This document shows positions 37,078 through 44,711 of a stretch of 64,000 nt of DNA, piece after piece. Location of the stretch: positions 1-64,000 of the forward strand of contig NZ_JAVAMO010000020.1 in NCBI RefSeq assembly GCF_030758345.1, given 5' to 3'. How positions within the stretch are numbered: the stretch's first letter is position 1; every line of letters starts with the position of its first letter. Below the pieces are notes generated by a model. It saw nothing but the letters and a program-made list of their open reading frames with translations. It was not told the DNA's origin and did no database searches. The position numbers and the translations under genes are program-made. Origin of the DNA: Ruegeria discodermiae (GTDB taxonomy: Bacteria > Pseudomonadota > Alphaproteobacteria > Rhodobacterales > Rhodobacteraceae).

Positions 37078-37608
37078 TCAATCGAACGAGTTGATCAAGC
37101 CCTCGCGCCCCAGAAGCGCGCGCTCGCGCTGGGCGGTGGCCTGTACCCTCGCCATCCGGTTGCGCCGATCCGAGCGCGGTGCCTCGCTATCGGTCGCTGC
37201 CAGAAACGTATCGGCGTTTTTTTGAAGGGTGGGGATGCGGGTGCTCGCGTCAACAAGGATCTCGATGATGGCGCAGATTGCCATGACCTCATCCGTTGTG
37301 CCGCGCAGACGTATGTAGCCCAGCGAGATTGCTTCAGAAACTTCCATATACCCCAGAAGAAGCGCGGTCACTGTTTGCCTGTCGGTCGCGCCGTTGGGGC
37401 TTTTCAGTTTGGCTGTTGCGCGCAACCGGGTGACCCGCAGAACCTCGTCGTGAAAACGCACGCTAACCCGGTCGTCATCCAGTACCATACGCGAAATCTG
37501 ATCACCGGCGAGCTTGCGGATGGCCTGGGCACGGTGCGGCTCGGCCTCTTCCAACGCACCATAGAGCGCGATGATCCAGTCGCGCAGGTGGCTGGGGCTA
37601 TTCGACAT
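37078..37608 (-). CDS. SCP2-like protein, last gene of the isoprenoid operon
   Basis: The 176-residue cytosolic protein has a central stretch VTALLLGYMEVSEAISLGYIRLRGTTDEV. Its pattern (Gly-rich turn, Ala/Ser helix, GxIxLxG) resembles the lipid-binding SCP2 sterol-carrier fold. A long charged C-terminal helix (ARVQATAQRERALLGREG) follows. An SCP2 fold would fit a protein that carries a hydrophobic product. The similarity is seen by eye only. The ATG lies inside the end of the upstream CrtC/AttH-like gene (11-base overlap); an alternative TTG is two codons earlier. It is the tenth and last gene of the leftward operon. Confidence 0.6.
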   Translation of the reverse strand: MSNSPSHLRDWIIALYGALEEAEPHRAQAIRKLAGDQISRMVLDDDRVSVRFHDEVLRVTRLRATAKLKSPNGATDRQTVTALLLGYMEVSEAISLGYIRLRGTTDEVMAICAIIEILVDASTRIPTLQKNADTFLAATDSEAPRSDRRNRMARVQATAQRERALLGREGLINSFD

Positions 37609-38596
37609 ATTCAAACACCCCTACGCCTTCGGCCCGCAATAGTCTATGATCCAGTGTCGCAGCCAGCCTGCATCGACCCGCCAGTTCGTTGATAAACCCC
37701 GCGCCCGGACGCATCGGGTCAGACAGCAAAAGCTGCGCCACCGTGCTTGTTTCGAACTCCAGCTCAAAGCGGGCCATCGGACTGTCGGCGCGCAAGGTCA
37801 CGGATTGCGGCAGATCGGGCGACCGGCGGTCAGGGTAGATGGCAGCCAGAGACCCCGGCAGGCGGCGCATTGTCCGGGTCGGTGCCGCCTGATAGGAAAG
37901 CGCGATCTGGTTTGGCATGAAACCGTAGACTCGGCTGCCATGCACGAGAAAGACATGCGGCGGCTGGCGATTGAAATGGGCCTTGTCCGTGCCGCGCGCC
38001 GCAACAATCGTGATGTCGTCTCCAAGCACCCATGCGCCCCATTCCCAGGCCACATCCTCGCCCCAGAACCAGCGGCCCCAGTTGTGGTCGTGATAGCCTC
38101 GCGCATTTTCAAGAGCGATCACCTCGCCATCGAGTGTCAGAGTGCCCGAGATTGAAAGGACGGGGACCGCGCTCCAGCCGATCCAGCCGCTGCCGAACGC
38201 GGCGGTCAGATCGAGGCCTGCGGCAGGCAGGAGCGGCCGGGCGACGATGTCGGCCTCAAACCCGTCCCCGGGCCGGGCGACGCGAGCGTGAAGCGCTGCG
38301 CCATCGCGCGTGACGGCGATCGAAAGCGTGCTGAGAAAGATGGCTTGCGTATCAATCGTACTGTCAGCGAAGGCAGCGACCTCGACGCCGCCGATCCAGT
38401 CACCATCGGCCGCACTTGTCAGCGCCACGCCAACCACGCGGGCGCGATTGTCCCAGGGCGCGCCGTGCAGTGACAGGTTTATCAGAACGACGCGCCCGCT
38501 CTCTGGCAGGAAGATGTTGAGATGGAACCAGTCCTTGTAGGCCGCCGCCGTCGGGTCACCGATTGCCGGTGGCCGGAGCGTATCGAAACGGGTCAC
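37598..38596 (-). CDS. CrtC/AttH-like lipocalin-fold protein
   Basis: The 332-residue beta-rich protein contains GYHDHNWGRWFWGEDVAWEWGAWV (residues about 175-198), the hallmark of the hydroxyneurosporene synthase (CrtC)/AttH group. In that group His and Asp residues hydrate an isolated double bond of a carotenoid or other isoprenoid. Two lipocalin-like halves are likely, as in CrtC. No signal peptide is seen. It starts with GTG, overlapping the previous stop (GTGA), so it is translationally coupled. With the polyprenyl synthetase and methyltransferase of the same operon it suggests modification of a linear isoprenoid. Confidence 0.7.
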   Translation of the reverse strand: MTRFDTLRPPAIGDPTAAAYKDWFHLNIFLPESGRVVLINLSLHGAPWDNRARVVGVALTSAADGDWIGGVEVAAFADSTIDTQAIFLSTLSIAVTRDGAALHARVARPGDGFEADIVARPLLPAAGLDLTAAFGSGWIGWSAVPVLSISGTLTLDGEVIALENARGYHDHNWGRWFWGEDVAWEWGAWVLGDDITIVAARGTDKAHFNRQPPHVFLVHGSRVYGFMPNQIALSYQAAPTRTMRRLPGSLAAIYPDRRSPDLPQSVTLRADSPMARFELEFETSTVAQLLLSDPMRPGAGFINELAGRCRLAATLDHRLLRAEGVGVFEYVE

Positions 38597-39156
38597 CGCA
38601 GGATCGGGCCGCGATGCACGGCATCGCCGGGCTCGACCGTGTCCCCGTCCGGCGCGCTGCGGGCAAGCGCCTCGATCGATTGCACGATCTCGCGCGAATG
38701 AATCCAGAGACCCATCAGCGTATCGATAAAGGTGATCGCTGCCGGTACAGTCTTGCTGCGATGCACCTTGTTTTCCAGAGGGGCGGGGACGTTTTCGATG
38801 GTCTCGGCAAGGTCGTCAGCCAGCAACAGCGCCAGATCGTTGCGGATGTGATCCAGCACCGGTGCTGCTGGCATCCCCTCGGTCCAGCCGGTCACGCGCA
38901 GGGCGCTCCACAGCAATTCGCCATTGTCCTTGACCGCGCTGGCCTCAAGCGCGCGGCGGATGCGGGCGCCCTCGGCGGTTTTGGAAATCTCGCGCCCGGC
39001 CTCGGCCAGACCGGCGAGGGTCGATCCAATCACGCTGACCCCAGAGGTATAGTGCAGCGTGATCAGACGGCTGGCCAGCGAGGCGAAGAGGCTTGCCGTG
39101 GTGCGTCCCGCATCTTCCGGCGGGTCGATGAGGCGAATATTCGCACGGTCGGGCAT
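38593..39156 (-). CDS. Unknown helical protein of the isoprenoid operon
   Basis: The 187-residue protein has no recognised family. It is predicted mostly helical. A mildly hydrophobic N-terminal half (TASLFASLASRLITLHYTSGVSVIGSTLAGLAEAG) is followed by a charged helix and an acidic stretch (LALLLADDLAETIENVPAPLE). There is no signal peptide and no Cys. The N-terminal helices could associate with a lipid surface. It overlaps the next gene by GTGA and follows the previous one by 11 bases, so it clearly belongs to the operon, but its role is not known. Confidence 0.7.
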   Translation of the reverse strand: MPDRANIRLIDPPEDAGRTTASLFASLASRLITLHYTSGVSVIGSTLAGLAEAGREISKTAEGARIRRALEASAVKDNGELLWSALRVTGWTEGMPAAPVLDHIRNDLALLLADDLAETIENVPAPLENKVHRSKTVPAAITFIDTLMGLWIHSREIVQSIEALARSAPDGDTVEPGDAVHRGPILR

Positions 39157-39167
39157 GGATCAGCTCC

Positions 39168-39749
39168 TCAAGAGGTTTTGGTGGATTTCGCGGCCTTGCG
39201 CGTGGCGGCCTTCTTGGCCGGGGTCTTTTTAGCGGCCGTTTTGGGTTTCGCTGCAGCAGCGCGCGTGGTCTTGGCGACGGTGACTTCCAACGGAACCACT
39301 CCTTCGCTGCAGCCATAGATCATCACGGCCCCGCGATAGACCCCCACGGGCATGTCAGCGGGCGCATCCAATGCCAGCGCAAATTCCAGCACCTCATCGG
39401 TCGCCAAAAGCGCCGTGGGGGGCGAAAACGCTGTCTGCGCGAACCAGGTCGCGCCGGTATCCGACACCAAGGGCGTGATCATCGGTGTGACCATGCTGTG
39501 CACCCGCTGGCGGTTTTCCACATTCACCACCGCCTTGGCCTGCCCACCCGGTATCATTTTCAGATCGATGGTCGTGCCCTCGACCTGCTGCACCACAGTG
39601 CCCGGCGTAACCGGCCCCACGATGCCCTGCAACTGGCGCAGATACTGCATCGTGGCCTCGCTGAGGCTTTGTTGAAACGCGCTTTGCAGCTTCATCAGCT
39701 CTTCGAACGGGCTGGATGGGACGGTCCCGGGGTCGTGGTCATGTGGCAT
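39168..39749 (-). CDS. Phasin-like N-terminus, beta domain and histone-H1-like tail
   Basis: The 193-residue protein has three parts. An amphipathic N-terminal helix (FEELMKLQSAFQQSLSEATMQYL, residues about 14-36) recalls phasins. A middle region of beta strands (about 60-160, with VVNVENRQRVHSMVTPMITPL and VGVYRGAVMIYG) may be an Ig-like sandwich. The C-terminal tail (about 162-193) is an Ala/Lys/Pro run with AAKKTPAKKAATRKAAK, like histone H1 and the DNA-binding tail of the phasin PhaF. This layout suggests a surface protein that could also bind DNA or an acidic partner. No database family is recognised; function is inference. Confidence 0.7.
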   Translation of the reverse strand: MPHDHDPGTVPSSPFEELMKLQSAFQQSLSEATMQYLRQLQGIVGPVTPGTVVQQVEGTTIDLKMIPGGQAKAVVNVENRQRVHSMVTPMITPLVSDTGATWFAQTAFSPPTALLATDEVLEFALALDAPADMPVGVYRGAVMIYGCSEGVVPLEVTVAKTTRAAAAKPKTAAKKTPAKKAATRKAAKSTKTS

Positions 39750-39758
39750 GTGTCGTCC

Positions 39759-40826
39759 TCACTTCAGTCTTGCGATTACATATCTGAGCACTTCGCGCAG
39801 AAACTGGCGATGGCGGGTTTCGGGCATGAAACTCAGGTTCTCCGCCTCGAATTTCAGCGCCCGCGTGATGAAATCCTGCGCCAGTTCACGCCCGTGATCG
39901 ATCGAGCCCGCCTCATGCATGGCCTGCAAGAGCCAGCGCACCTCGTCCGGCTCTTTTTCCGCACGCGGCAGGGTCAGCAGCCGGATGGCGCGGCTGCGCT
40001 GACGTTTGGGGGCGGTGCGCAGGAAATGCAGCAACATGACAGTGCGCTTTCCTTCATAGAGATCGCCGCTGATCTCTTTGCCATAGAGCACCTCATCGGC
40101 GGTGAGGTTCAGCAGGTCGTCCTGCACCTGAAACCCGATCCCGGCCAGATAGCCAAGCTCCATGACATCAATCAGCGCTTCTTCGAGATCGGCGACCATC
40201 GATGGGCCAGAGCCCGCCACGATCCCAAGGCGCAAAGGCGCGATCATCGTGTACCAGCAGGTCTTTTTGTAGGCCATGCGCAGATAGTCTTCGGTCTCCA
40301 GATCGAAACGCGCATTGCGAATCCAGTCCAGCTCAATCGCCTGCCCCTCGACGGATTCGCGGCTGAGACGTTCGAAATCCTTCAGGATACGCAGCGCCTT
40401 GCGCACGCCAAGCTGCTCGACATTGTCCAGGAGCAGCGAGAGGCAGAACACGAAGGTCGCGTCGCCGGTATTGATCGCGATGGGAACGCCGTGGCGGCGG
40501 AACAGTGTCTCATCCCCGCGGCGAAAGTCAGAGATATCCTCGATATCGTCATGCACCAGCGCGCCGTTATGGAAAAGCTCGATAGCCGTGGCGGTGTTCT
40601 CGGCCTGCGCCTGCGTACCTCCCATGGCCTGACAGGCGGCATAGACCAGCGCCGGGCGCAGGCCCTTGCCCACACGGAACGGATAGTCGCTGATCTGGTC
40701 GTAAAGCACATCCATCCCCGTTTCACGGCGCGCGTCAAAAAAGCGGGTCATCGCCTTTTCGGTCCGGGCCCGCGCGGATTTGAGGACCTGCTCGATGAGG
40801 TCCCGGTCGTAGCCCGGATCATTCAA
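39759..40826 (-). CDS. Long-chain-type polyprenyl diphosphate synthase
   Basis: The 355-residue enzyme has the first Asp-rich motif in LVHDDIEDISDFRRGDETLFRR and the second as GFQVQDDLLNL, where the last Asp of the usual DDxxD is Asn. Small residues (Ala, Gly) four and five positions before the first motif, where FPP synthases have aromatics, predict a product longer than C15. It is longer than IspA, with an extra C-terminal helical part. It begins with TTG in a TTGA overlap with the methyltransferase stop; no in-frame ATG exists before residue 26. This is the biosynthetic core of the ten-gene operon. Confidence 0.86.
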   Translation of the reverse strand: MNDPGYDRDLIEQVLKSARARTEKAMTRFFDARRETGMDVLYDQISDYPFRVGKGLRPALVYAACQAMGGTQAQAENTATAIELFHNGALVHDDIEDISDFRRGDETLFRRHGVPIAINTGDATFVFCLSLLLDNVEQLGVRKALRILKDFERLSRESVEGQAIELDWIRNARFDLETEDYLRMAYKKTCWYTMIAPLRLGIVAGSGPSMVADLEEALIDVMELGYLAGIGFQVQDDLLNLTADEVLYGKEISGDLYEGKRTVMLLHFLRTAPKRQRSRAIRLLTLPRAEKEPDEVRWLLQAMHEAGSIDHGRELAQDFITRALKFEAENLSFMPETRHRQFLREVLRYVIARLK

Positions 40827-41662
40827 ACCGGCTTCTGCGCGCAGGCGATTCCGAAACCGGGGACAAGGTCAATCCAGCCCGTGTTTTCGAACCCTGCCGC
40901 CTCAAAAAGAGCCATGAATTGTTCTGGCGTGTGGAACCCGATCCAGCCGGGATCGGCCCAGAGCGCCAGCCCTGACGAACGTTTCACGAACCATTCGGGC
41001 CCGGCATCGATCACGGTGTAGTACCCGCCGGGCCGCAGGGCGCGGAAAATCTCGCGTGTGGCGGCGGGCGGGTCGGGGTAGTGATGATGCGCGAGGCAGG
41101 AATAGACCAGATCGAACCGGTCGGTGAACACCTCGGGCAGCGCGCCCACATCGGACTGGAAAAAGGCGGTATTGTCGAAGGCCTTGGCGCGCGCCGACTT
41201 ATGGGCGGCGTTGACCATGCCGGCGGCCAGATCGATGCCCACTACCTCACCCTCGGGCACCAGTCGCGACAGGCGGCAGAGCTCGCGCCCAGCGCCGCAA
41301 CCGGCATCAAGCAGGCAGAAATCGGGCTTGATATAGGCCGATAACTCCTCAACGGCAGCGTTCATGATCGGGGTCGAGAACGGACGCACATAGGCGTCGT
41401 AGATTTCGCCCATGCGATCAAATTCTGAAACCAGCGGATCGTTTTCCGTGGCATGGCCCAGCAGGACCGGGCGATCATAGGTCTTGCAGAAATGCTGGCC
41501 CAGACCGTCGCGATTCAGCGGGACGGGCAGCGTACCCATGCTCGTCCGCTCGATCAGTCCCGCATTGCGCCCCTGTTCATAGGGTTTCATCACCAGCGCG
41601 GAATAGAGGTGCATGGCCTGTACCAGAATGCCTTCGGCCAAGATGCCTCCTGGGGCGCTCAT
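40823..41662 (-). CDS. SAM methyltransferase of the isoprenoid operon
   Basis: The 279-residue protein has a class I SAM domain from about residue 110: LLDAGCGAGRELCRLSRL, VVGIDLAAGMVNAAHKSA, and LVYSCLAHHHYPDP with FRALRPGGYYTVIDAG. The first 100 residues are an extra region with MHLYSALVMKPYEQGRNAG, not typical of small-molecule methyltransferases. It overlaps both neighbours (ATGA upstream, TTGA downstream), which ties it to the polyprenyl synthetase. A prenyl-derived or membrane substrate is likely by context only. Confidence 0.82.
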   Translation of the reverse strand: MSAPGGILAEGILVQAMHLYSALVMKPYEQGRNAGLIERTSMGTLPVPLNRDGLGQHFCKTYDRPVLLGHATENDPLVSEFDRMGEIYDAYVRPFSTPIMNAAVEELSAYIKPDFCLLDAGCGAGRELCRLSRLVPEGEVVGIDLAAGMVNAAHKSARAKAFDNTAFFQSDVGALPEVFTDRFDLVYSCLAHHHYPDPPAATREIFRALRPGGYYTVIDAGPEWFVKRSSGLALWADPGWIGFHTPEQFMALFEAAGFENTGWIDLVPGFGIACAQKPV

Positions 41663-42162
41663 GACTTCTTGGCTTTCGCGGCAGCGGCCCCCGGCAGGCG
41701 GCGGAGGACAACCGGGATCTCTCGATTGCCGAAGGGGTGAACGCTGACCGAGCCGTGAATGTCCTGATCCAGCTTCATCTTGCCAGTTGGTTTTCCCTTC
41801 AGCGTGAACACCGCCTCTTCGCCATGCGCCACCATGCGACCTGCGGGCTCGACCTTCACGCCCGCTGCGGCGAGAACATCTGAAACGGCGGGGTCCGCAG
41901 CGACCTCCTTGCCGGTGTTATTGGTCACCGCAAAGCTGGCCGAGGCGATTTTGTTGGCCTGCGCAGCCAGGATCAGCGGCTGCACTGCGGGGGCTGCAGG
42001 CGCGGGTCGCGGCGCGGGCGGCGTATCGGCCGCCGCCCCCTTTTCAGCGAGATCGCGCAATGAGCCCAGATAGTCGCGGGTCACGTCGAACAAGCCGCCG
42101 TAATACTTCATATTCAGGCGCATGGCCTGGCCGAACAGCTCCTTGAATTGCGAATTTGACAT
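41659..42162 (-). CDS. Phasin-like N-terminal helix plus beta domain protein
   Basis: The 167-residue protein opens with an amphipathic helix, FKELFGQAMRLNMKYYGGLFDVTRDYLGSL (residues about 6-35), strongly reminiscent of phasin helices that coat polyester granules. A Pro/Ala linker (PPAPRPAPAAPA, about 48-59) leads to a beta-rich C-terminal part with SASFAVTNNTGKEV and EAVFTLKGKPTGKM. A short Lys-rich tail ends the chain. It shares this layout with the genes at 39168-39749 and 42166-42807. Overlap with the methyltransferase start is 4 bases. No database family is recognised. Confidence 0.7.
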   Translation of the reverse strand: MSNSQFKELFGQAMRLNMKYYGGLFDVTRDYLGSLRDLAEKGAAADTPPAPRPAPAAPAVQPLILAAQANKIASASFAVTNNTGKEVAADPAVSDVLAAAGVKVEPAGRMVAHGEEAVFTLKGKPTGKMKLDQDIHGSVSVHPFGNREIPVVLRRLPGAAAAKAKKS

Positions 42163-42165
42163 GGC

Positions 42166-42807
42166 TTACCCGACCGTATCCTTGCCCGGCGTCGGGCGCG
42201 TGGACCGGCCGTAACAAGGGCGGACACAGTAGAAATGGTCGTACCAGTGGTGTTCATAGTCAGGCTGATCGAAGACTTCGACATGATGGCAGCAGGCGCG
42301 CGCGGTCTTGCCTACATCCACTGTCCAGCGCAGGTAATGGCTGTGGCAGCCGACGATCCAGATCAGCGCCTCGAACTCCGCGCAATGGACTGAATCGTCC
42401 AGTTTCGTGTCAAACTCTGCGCGTATCGTGCGGCGTTCTTTGGGGCCAAGGTTAAAACTGTTGGGGGAAAGCTTGACGCGCCCGGCATCAGGTCCCGCTG
42501 CAACGGCAGTAAAATTGCGCGGGCGGAAATCGGTATTGGTCACCCGAATCTCGATGATGCCGGGGCTGCCGGGGCAGAGATCGCAATGGTATTCGCCAAG
42601 ATCCTTCGGCATCCAGCACGGTTCCGGGATGTCACAGCAATTATGCGTCTTCTGGCCCTGCGTCAGCGACGACAGAAAGCGCTGCGCGGTCCCGGCCAGG
42701 CTGTCGACGATCTCTCCGGTCAGGTCCATCTGCCGCAGCATCATATCGGACATGCTGTCCATGGTGTCGCGCATCTCCTGCGCGGTGTCCTTGTGCTTTT
42801 TCTTCAT
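42166..42807 (-). CDS. Cysteine-rich protein with helical N-terminus
   Basis: The 213-residue protein has an N-terminal charged helix (MKKKHKDTAQEMRDTMDSMSDMMLRQMDLTG) that could be phasin-like. A beta-rich region follows with about a dozen cysteines: a CC pair near residue 57, a CDLC motif near 75-78, single Cys in CAEFEALIWIVGC, a CCHH near 175, and FYCVRPC near the end. Clusters of Cys and His suggest metal binding or disulphides, the latter unlikely if cytosolic. An LSPNSFNLGPKERRTIRAEF segment looks like an Ig-type strand pair. The gene overlaps the next by ATGA. Function unknown. Confidence 0.7.
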   Translation of the reverse strand: MKKKHKDTAQEMRDTMDSMSDMMLRQMDLTGEIVDSLAGTAQRFLSSLTQGQKTHNCCDIPEPCWMPKDLGEYHCDLCPGSPGIIEIRVTNTDFRPRNFTAVAAGPDAGRVKLSPNSFNLGPKERRTIRAEFDTKLDDSVHCAEFEALIWIVGCHSHYLRWTVDVGKTARACCHHVEVFDQPDYEHHWYDHFYCVRPCYGRSTRPTPGKDTVG

Positions 42808-43532
42808 CTGCTGTCCCCTTTCTTTTTCGGAGCGCTCAGGGTCACGCGGACCACAAGCCGCAGGTGCTGCATGACCAAAGTGGCGTGGAACCGGCGACCG
42901 GTGCCAAGCGGTGTGCCGGGGTTCAGTGGCTCGGGCAGCGTGAACTCTCCGGTGATGTCGCGCGCCTCGCGGGGGGGTAGCGGTTTCTTGCTCTTGGCAG
43001 TCAGTTTGACGTGCATCAGCCCCAGATATGACCGGCGCAGGCCCAGAATGAACTCACCAAACACCTCCAGCGGTGCTTCGGTGTTCGAGCCATAAGCGGC
43101 GGCAAACGCCCCGGCCAGCCCGTCAGACGCAAAAAGCCCGGCGACACCGCCAGCGGGCACCGTTAGTGCGACATTGCCCGTATTCTTAACCAGAAACGAC
43201 GCCTTCACGCGGTCGCCCGGACGCCCCGTGATCTCTATCGAGGAGGGGGACAATCGCAGCTTTTTCTTTTCGGGCACATCCACGACAACCGGAAATTCGC
43301 CCGCGTCGCTGACCAGCACGGCCTTGTGCGTTCCCGGCGGCGCGTCGGTGCCGATCCGGGCCCTGATCCGTGTCTGACCCTTGCGAGGCAGAAGCCTGGC
43401 TTTGACCTCTGCGCCAAGCTCGGACTTCAGATCGCCGTCAAGTTTCAGGACGGCCGATTGCGCGCGCTGCACCTGGAACGGTGCGATGCCCTGGCCCTTG
43501 AGCAGGCTGATAGTGTCGCCGAGATCAGCCAT
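42804..43532 (-). CDS. Two-part beta-sandwich protein of the isoprenoid operon
   Basis: The 242-residue protein is predicted all beta. Residues about 65-120 (GTHKAVLVSDAGEFPVVVDVPEK, then LRLSPSSIEITGRPGDRVKASFLVKNTGNVALTV) read like the NEW3/Ig-like domain often found in structural or adhesive proteins. A second beta region (about 150-235, with SYLGLMHVKLTAKSKK and RRFHATLVMQHLRLVVRVTL) follows, ending in a basic tail. No signal peptide. The ATG lies 8 bases inside the end of the upstream gene. Shared Ig-like style with its neighbours suggests they assemble together. Confidence 0.7.
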   Translation of the reverse strand: MADLGDTISLLKGQGIAPFQVQRAQSAVLKLDGDLKSELGAEVKARLLPRKGQTRIRARIGTDAPPGTHKAVLVSDAGEFPVVVDVPEKKKLRLSPSSIEITGRPGDRVKASFLVKNTGNVALTVPAGGVAGLFASDGLAGAFAAAYGSNTEAPLEVFGEFILGLRRSYLGLMHVKLTAKSKKPLPPREARDITGEFTLPEPLNPGTPLGTGRRFHATLVMQHLRLVVRVTLSAPKKKGDSR

Positions 43533-43968
43533 CGTCTTCAACGAGGTCTATGCGGTTCACGCTGCCTGCGATGGCCCCCACGCTGTTGGTGCTTCCGACC
43601 GGCCCGCAGATTTCGCAGGGGTTGGGCTTGTAATCCTCGGTGATGACCTGGGCCTCGCCACACAGATTGATGCAGAGCAGCTCATTGCCGAGCAGCGAGA
43701 GGCCGACCTTAAAGTTCGCAGGCAGATGCGCCCGGATCGCGGGGATTTCCTTAAGCCTGAGCGAGAGGTCAATCGGGTCGACGCCCAGTTGCACTTTGGG
43801 TAATTCCGTAACGCCGATTTTGATCTCGGGCAGTTCCAGCACCTTCAATTCGATTGTGGGCAATTCACGAATTCGAAGGTCCGTATCCAGGGACAGATCG
43901 CCGTCAATTGTCGTTCCGCCGCTGAGGGTGAGGTCGATCTCATAGTCGTCGGGTATGTCAACGCCCAT
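43525..43968 (-). CDS. First gene of the isoprenoid operon: beta-repeat protein
   Basis: The 147-residue acidic protein contains ten-residue strand repeats between about residues 34 and 92: RELPTIELKV, LELPEIKIGV, TELPKVQLGV, then weaker KEIPAIRAHL and PANFKVGLSL units. Each unit has a Pro-led alternating pattern, which suggests stacked beta strands or a solenoid. Two Cys pairs follow (CINLC, CEIC), possibly metal-binding. A good AAGGAGAA site 6 bases before the ATG marks the first gene of the operon. No family is recognised. Confidence 0.7.
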   Translation of the reverse strand: MGVDIPDDYEIDLTLSGGTTIDGDLSLDTDLRIRELPTIELKVLELPEIKIGVTELPKVQLGVDPIDLSLRLKEIPAIRAHLPANFKVGLSLLGNELLCINLCGEAQVITEDYKPNPCEICGPVGSTNSVGAIAGSVNRIDLVEDDG

Positions 43969-44020
43969 GGTATTCTCCTTATTCGGGTCGGACCAAGGTA
44001 TTGACGTTAGGTTAACAGAG

Positions 44021-44049
44021 ATTCGAGATTCTGCGAAGGACGGCGTCAA
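44021..44049 (-). promoter_or_regulatory. Weak sigma-70-like promoter candidate for the isoprenoid operon
   Basis: On the minus strand TTGACG and TCGAAT stand 17 bases apart, about 53 bases before the first gene. The -10 is poor. An ECF-type promoter in the same 220-base spacer is equally possible and was not recognised. Confidence 0.25.
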
Positions 44050-44189
44050 GATGACCTGCGAGCGGGTTTGTTGTCACCCAATCATCGGAGCTGAAAGTGC
44101 ATCGTGAATTCGTGCAGCATCTTAGAGACTGCCGTCCCAAAACGCACAATCACGGCCCGCGCTGACCTGTCTGGTCAGGCCAGGACTTA

Positions 44190-44711
44190 TCAGAGCGGCC
44201 CGTGAATGAAGATCAGAGCGGGCGTTTCGGCGATGGCGGGCGGATGAGGGTGGCCGCGCTCGGCGAATTGGTAGGCCCCGGCTCCGAAGGTCTGCGATCC
44301 AATCCTCAGCGTTCCTTCCAGCACCACGCAATGTTCGTCGACAGGATGTTCGTGCCTCGGGAGCTGACTGCCCTTGGCAAGTTCCACAAAGTAGCTGGCG
44401 CGCCCGGCATCGGCATCGATATGCACGATCTTGCGGCGCAAACCGTCACCGAGCGTTTCCCAGATACCATCGTCGCTTTGCACGGTACGGATTCCCGGAG
44501 CGATGTCGGTTTGTGTGGCGATCGACTCCCACAATGCCGCAGGCGGTGGTGGTGCATCGCCGGTCTCAAATGCCAGAAAGTGGTCGGCCCAGGCCAATAT
44601 GTCCGCCTCGGCGGGCTCGTCCCGATCCTGGTTATCGCCATCCAGCCCCAAATATCGCAGCGCTGCGTCCGCATCCGGCGCATCCTTGGGTTTTGTTTCG
44701 CGATCACTCAT
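44190..44711 (-). CDS. Cupin-type anti-sigma factor (ChrR-like C-domain)
   Basis: The 173-residue protein has a C-terminal cupin (residues about 90-170) with the metal-ligand block LPRHEHPVDEHCVVLEGTLRIG and later GHPHPP, as in the ChrR-type cupin. The N-terminal part is acidic and helical but lacks the His/Cys zinc motif of classic ChrR anti-sigma domains, so sigma binding would use another mode. The ATGA overlap with the sigma gene makes co-expression as sigma and anti-sigma very likely. An oxidative signal is suggested by the ChrR relationship but not shown. Confidence 0.8.
   Translation of the reverse strand: MSDRETKPKDAPDADAALRYLGLDGDNQDRDEPAEADILAWADHFLAFETGDAPPPPAALWESIATQTDIAPGIRTVQSDDGIWETLGDGLRRKIVHIDADAGRASYFVELAKGSQLPRHEHPVDEHCVVLEGTLRIGSQTFGAGAYQFAERGHPHPPAIAETPALIFIHGPL

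Noticed and set aside
39498-41021. Plus-strand frame of 507 codons opposite the polyprenyl synthetase
   Set aside because: It is an antisense shadow; the minus frames have Asp-rich motifs and coupled overlaps.
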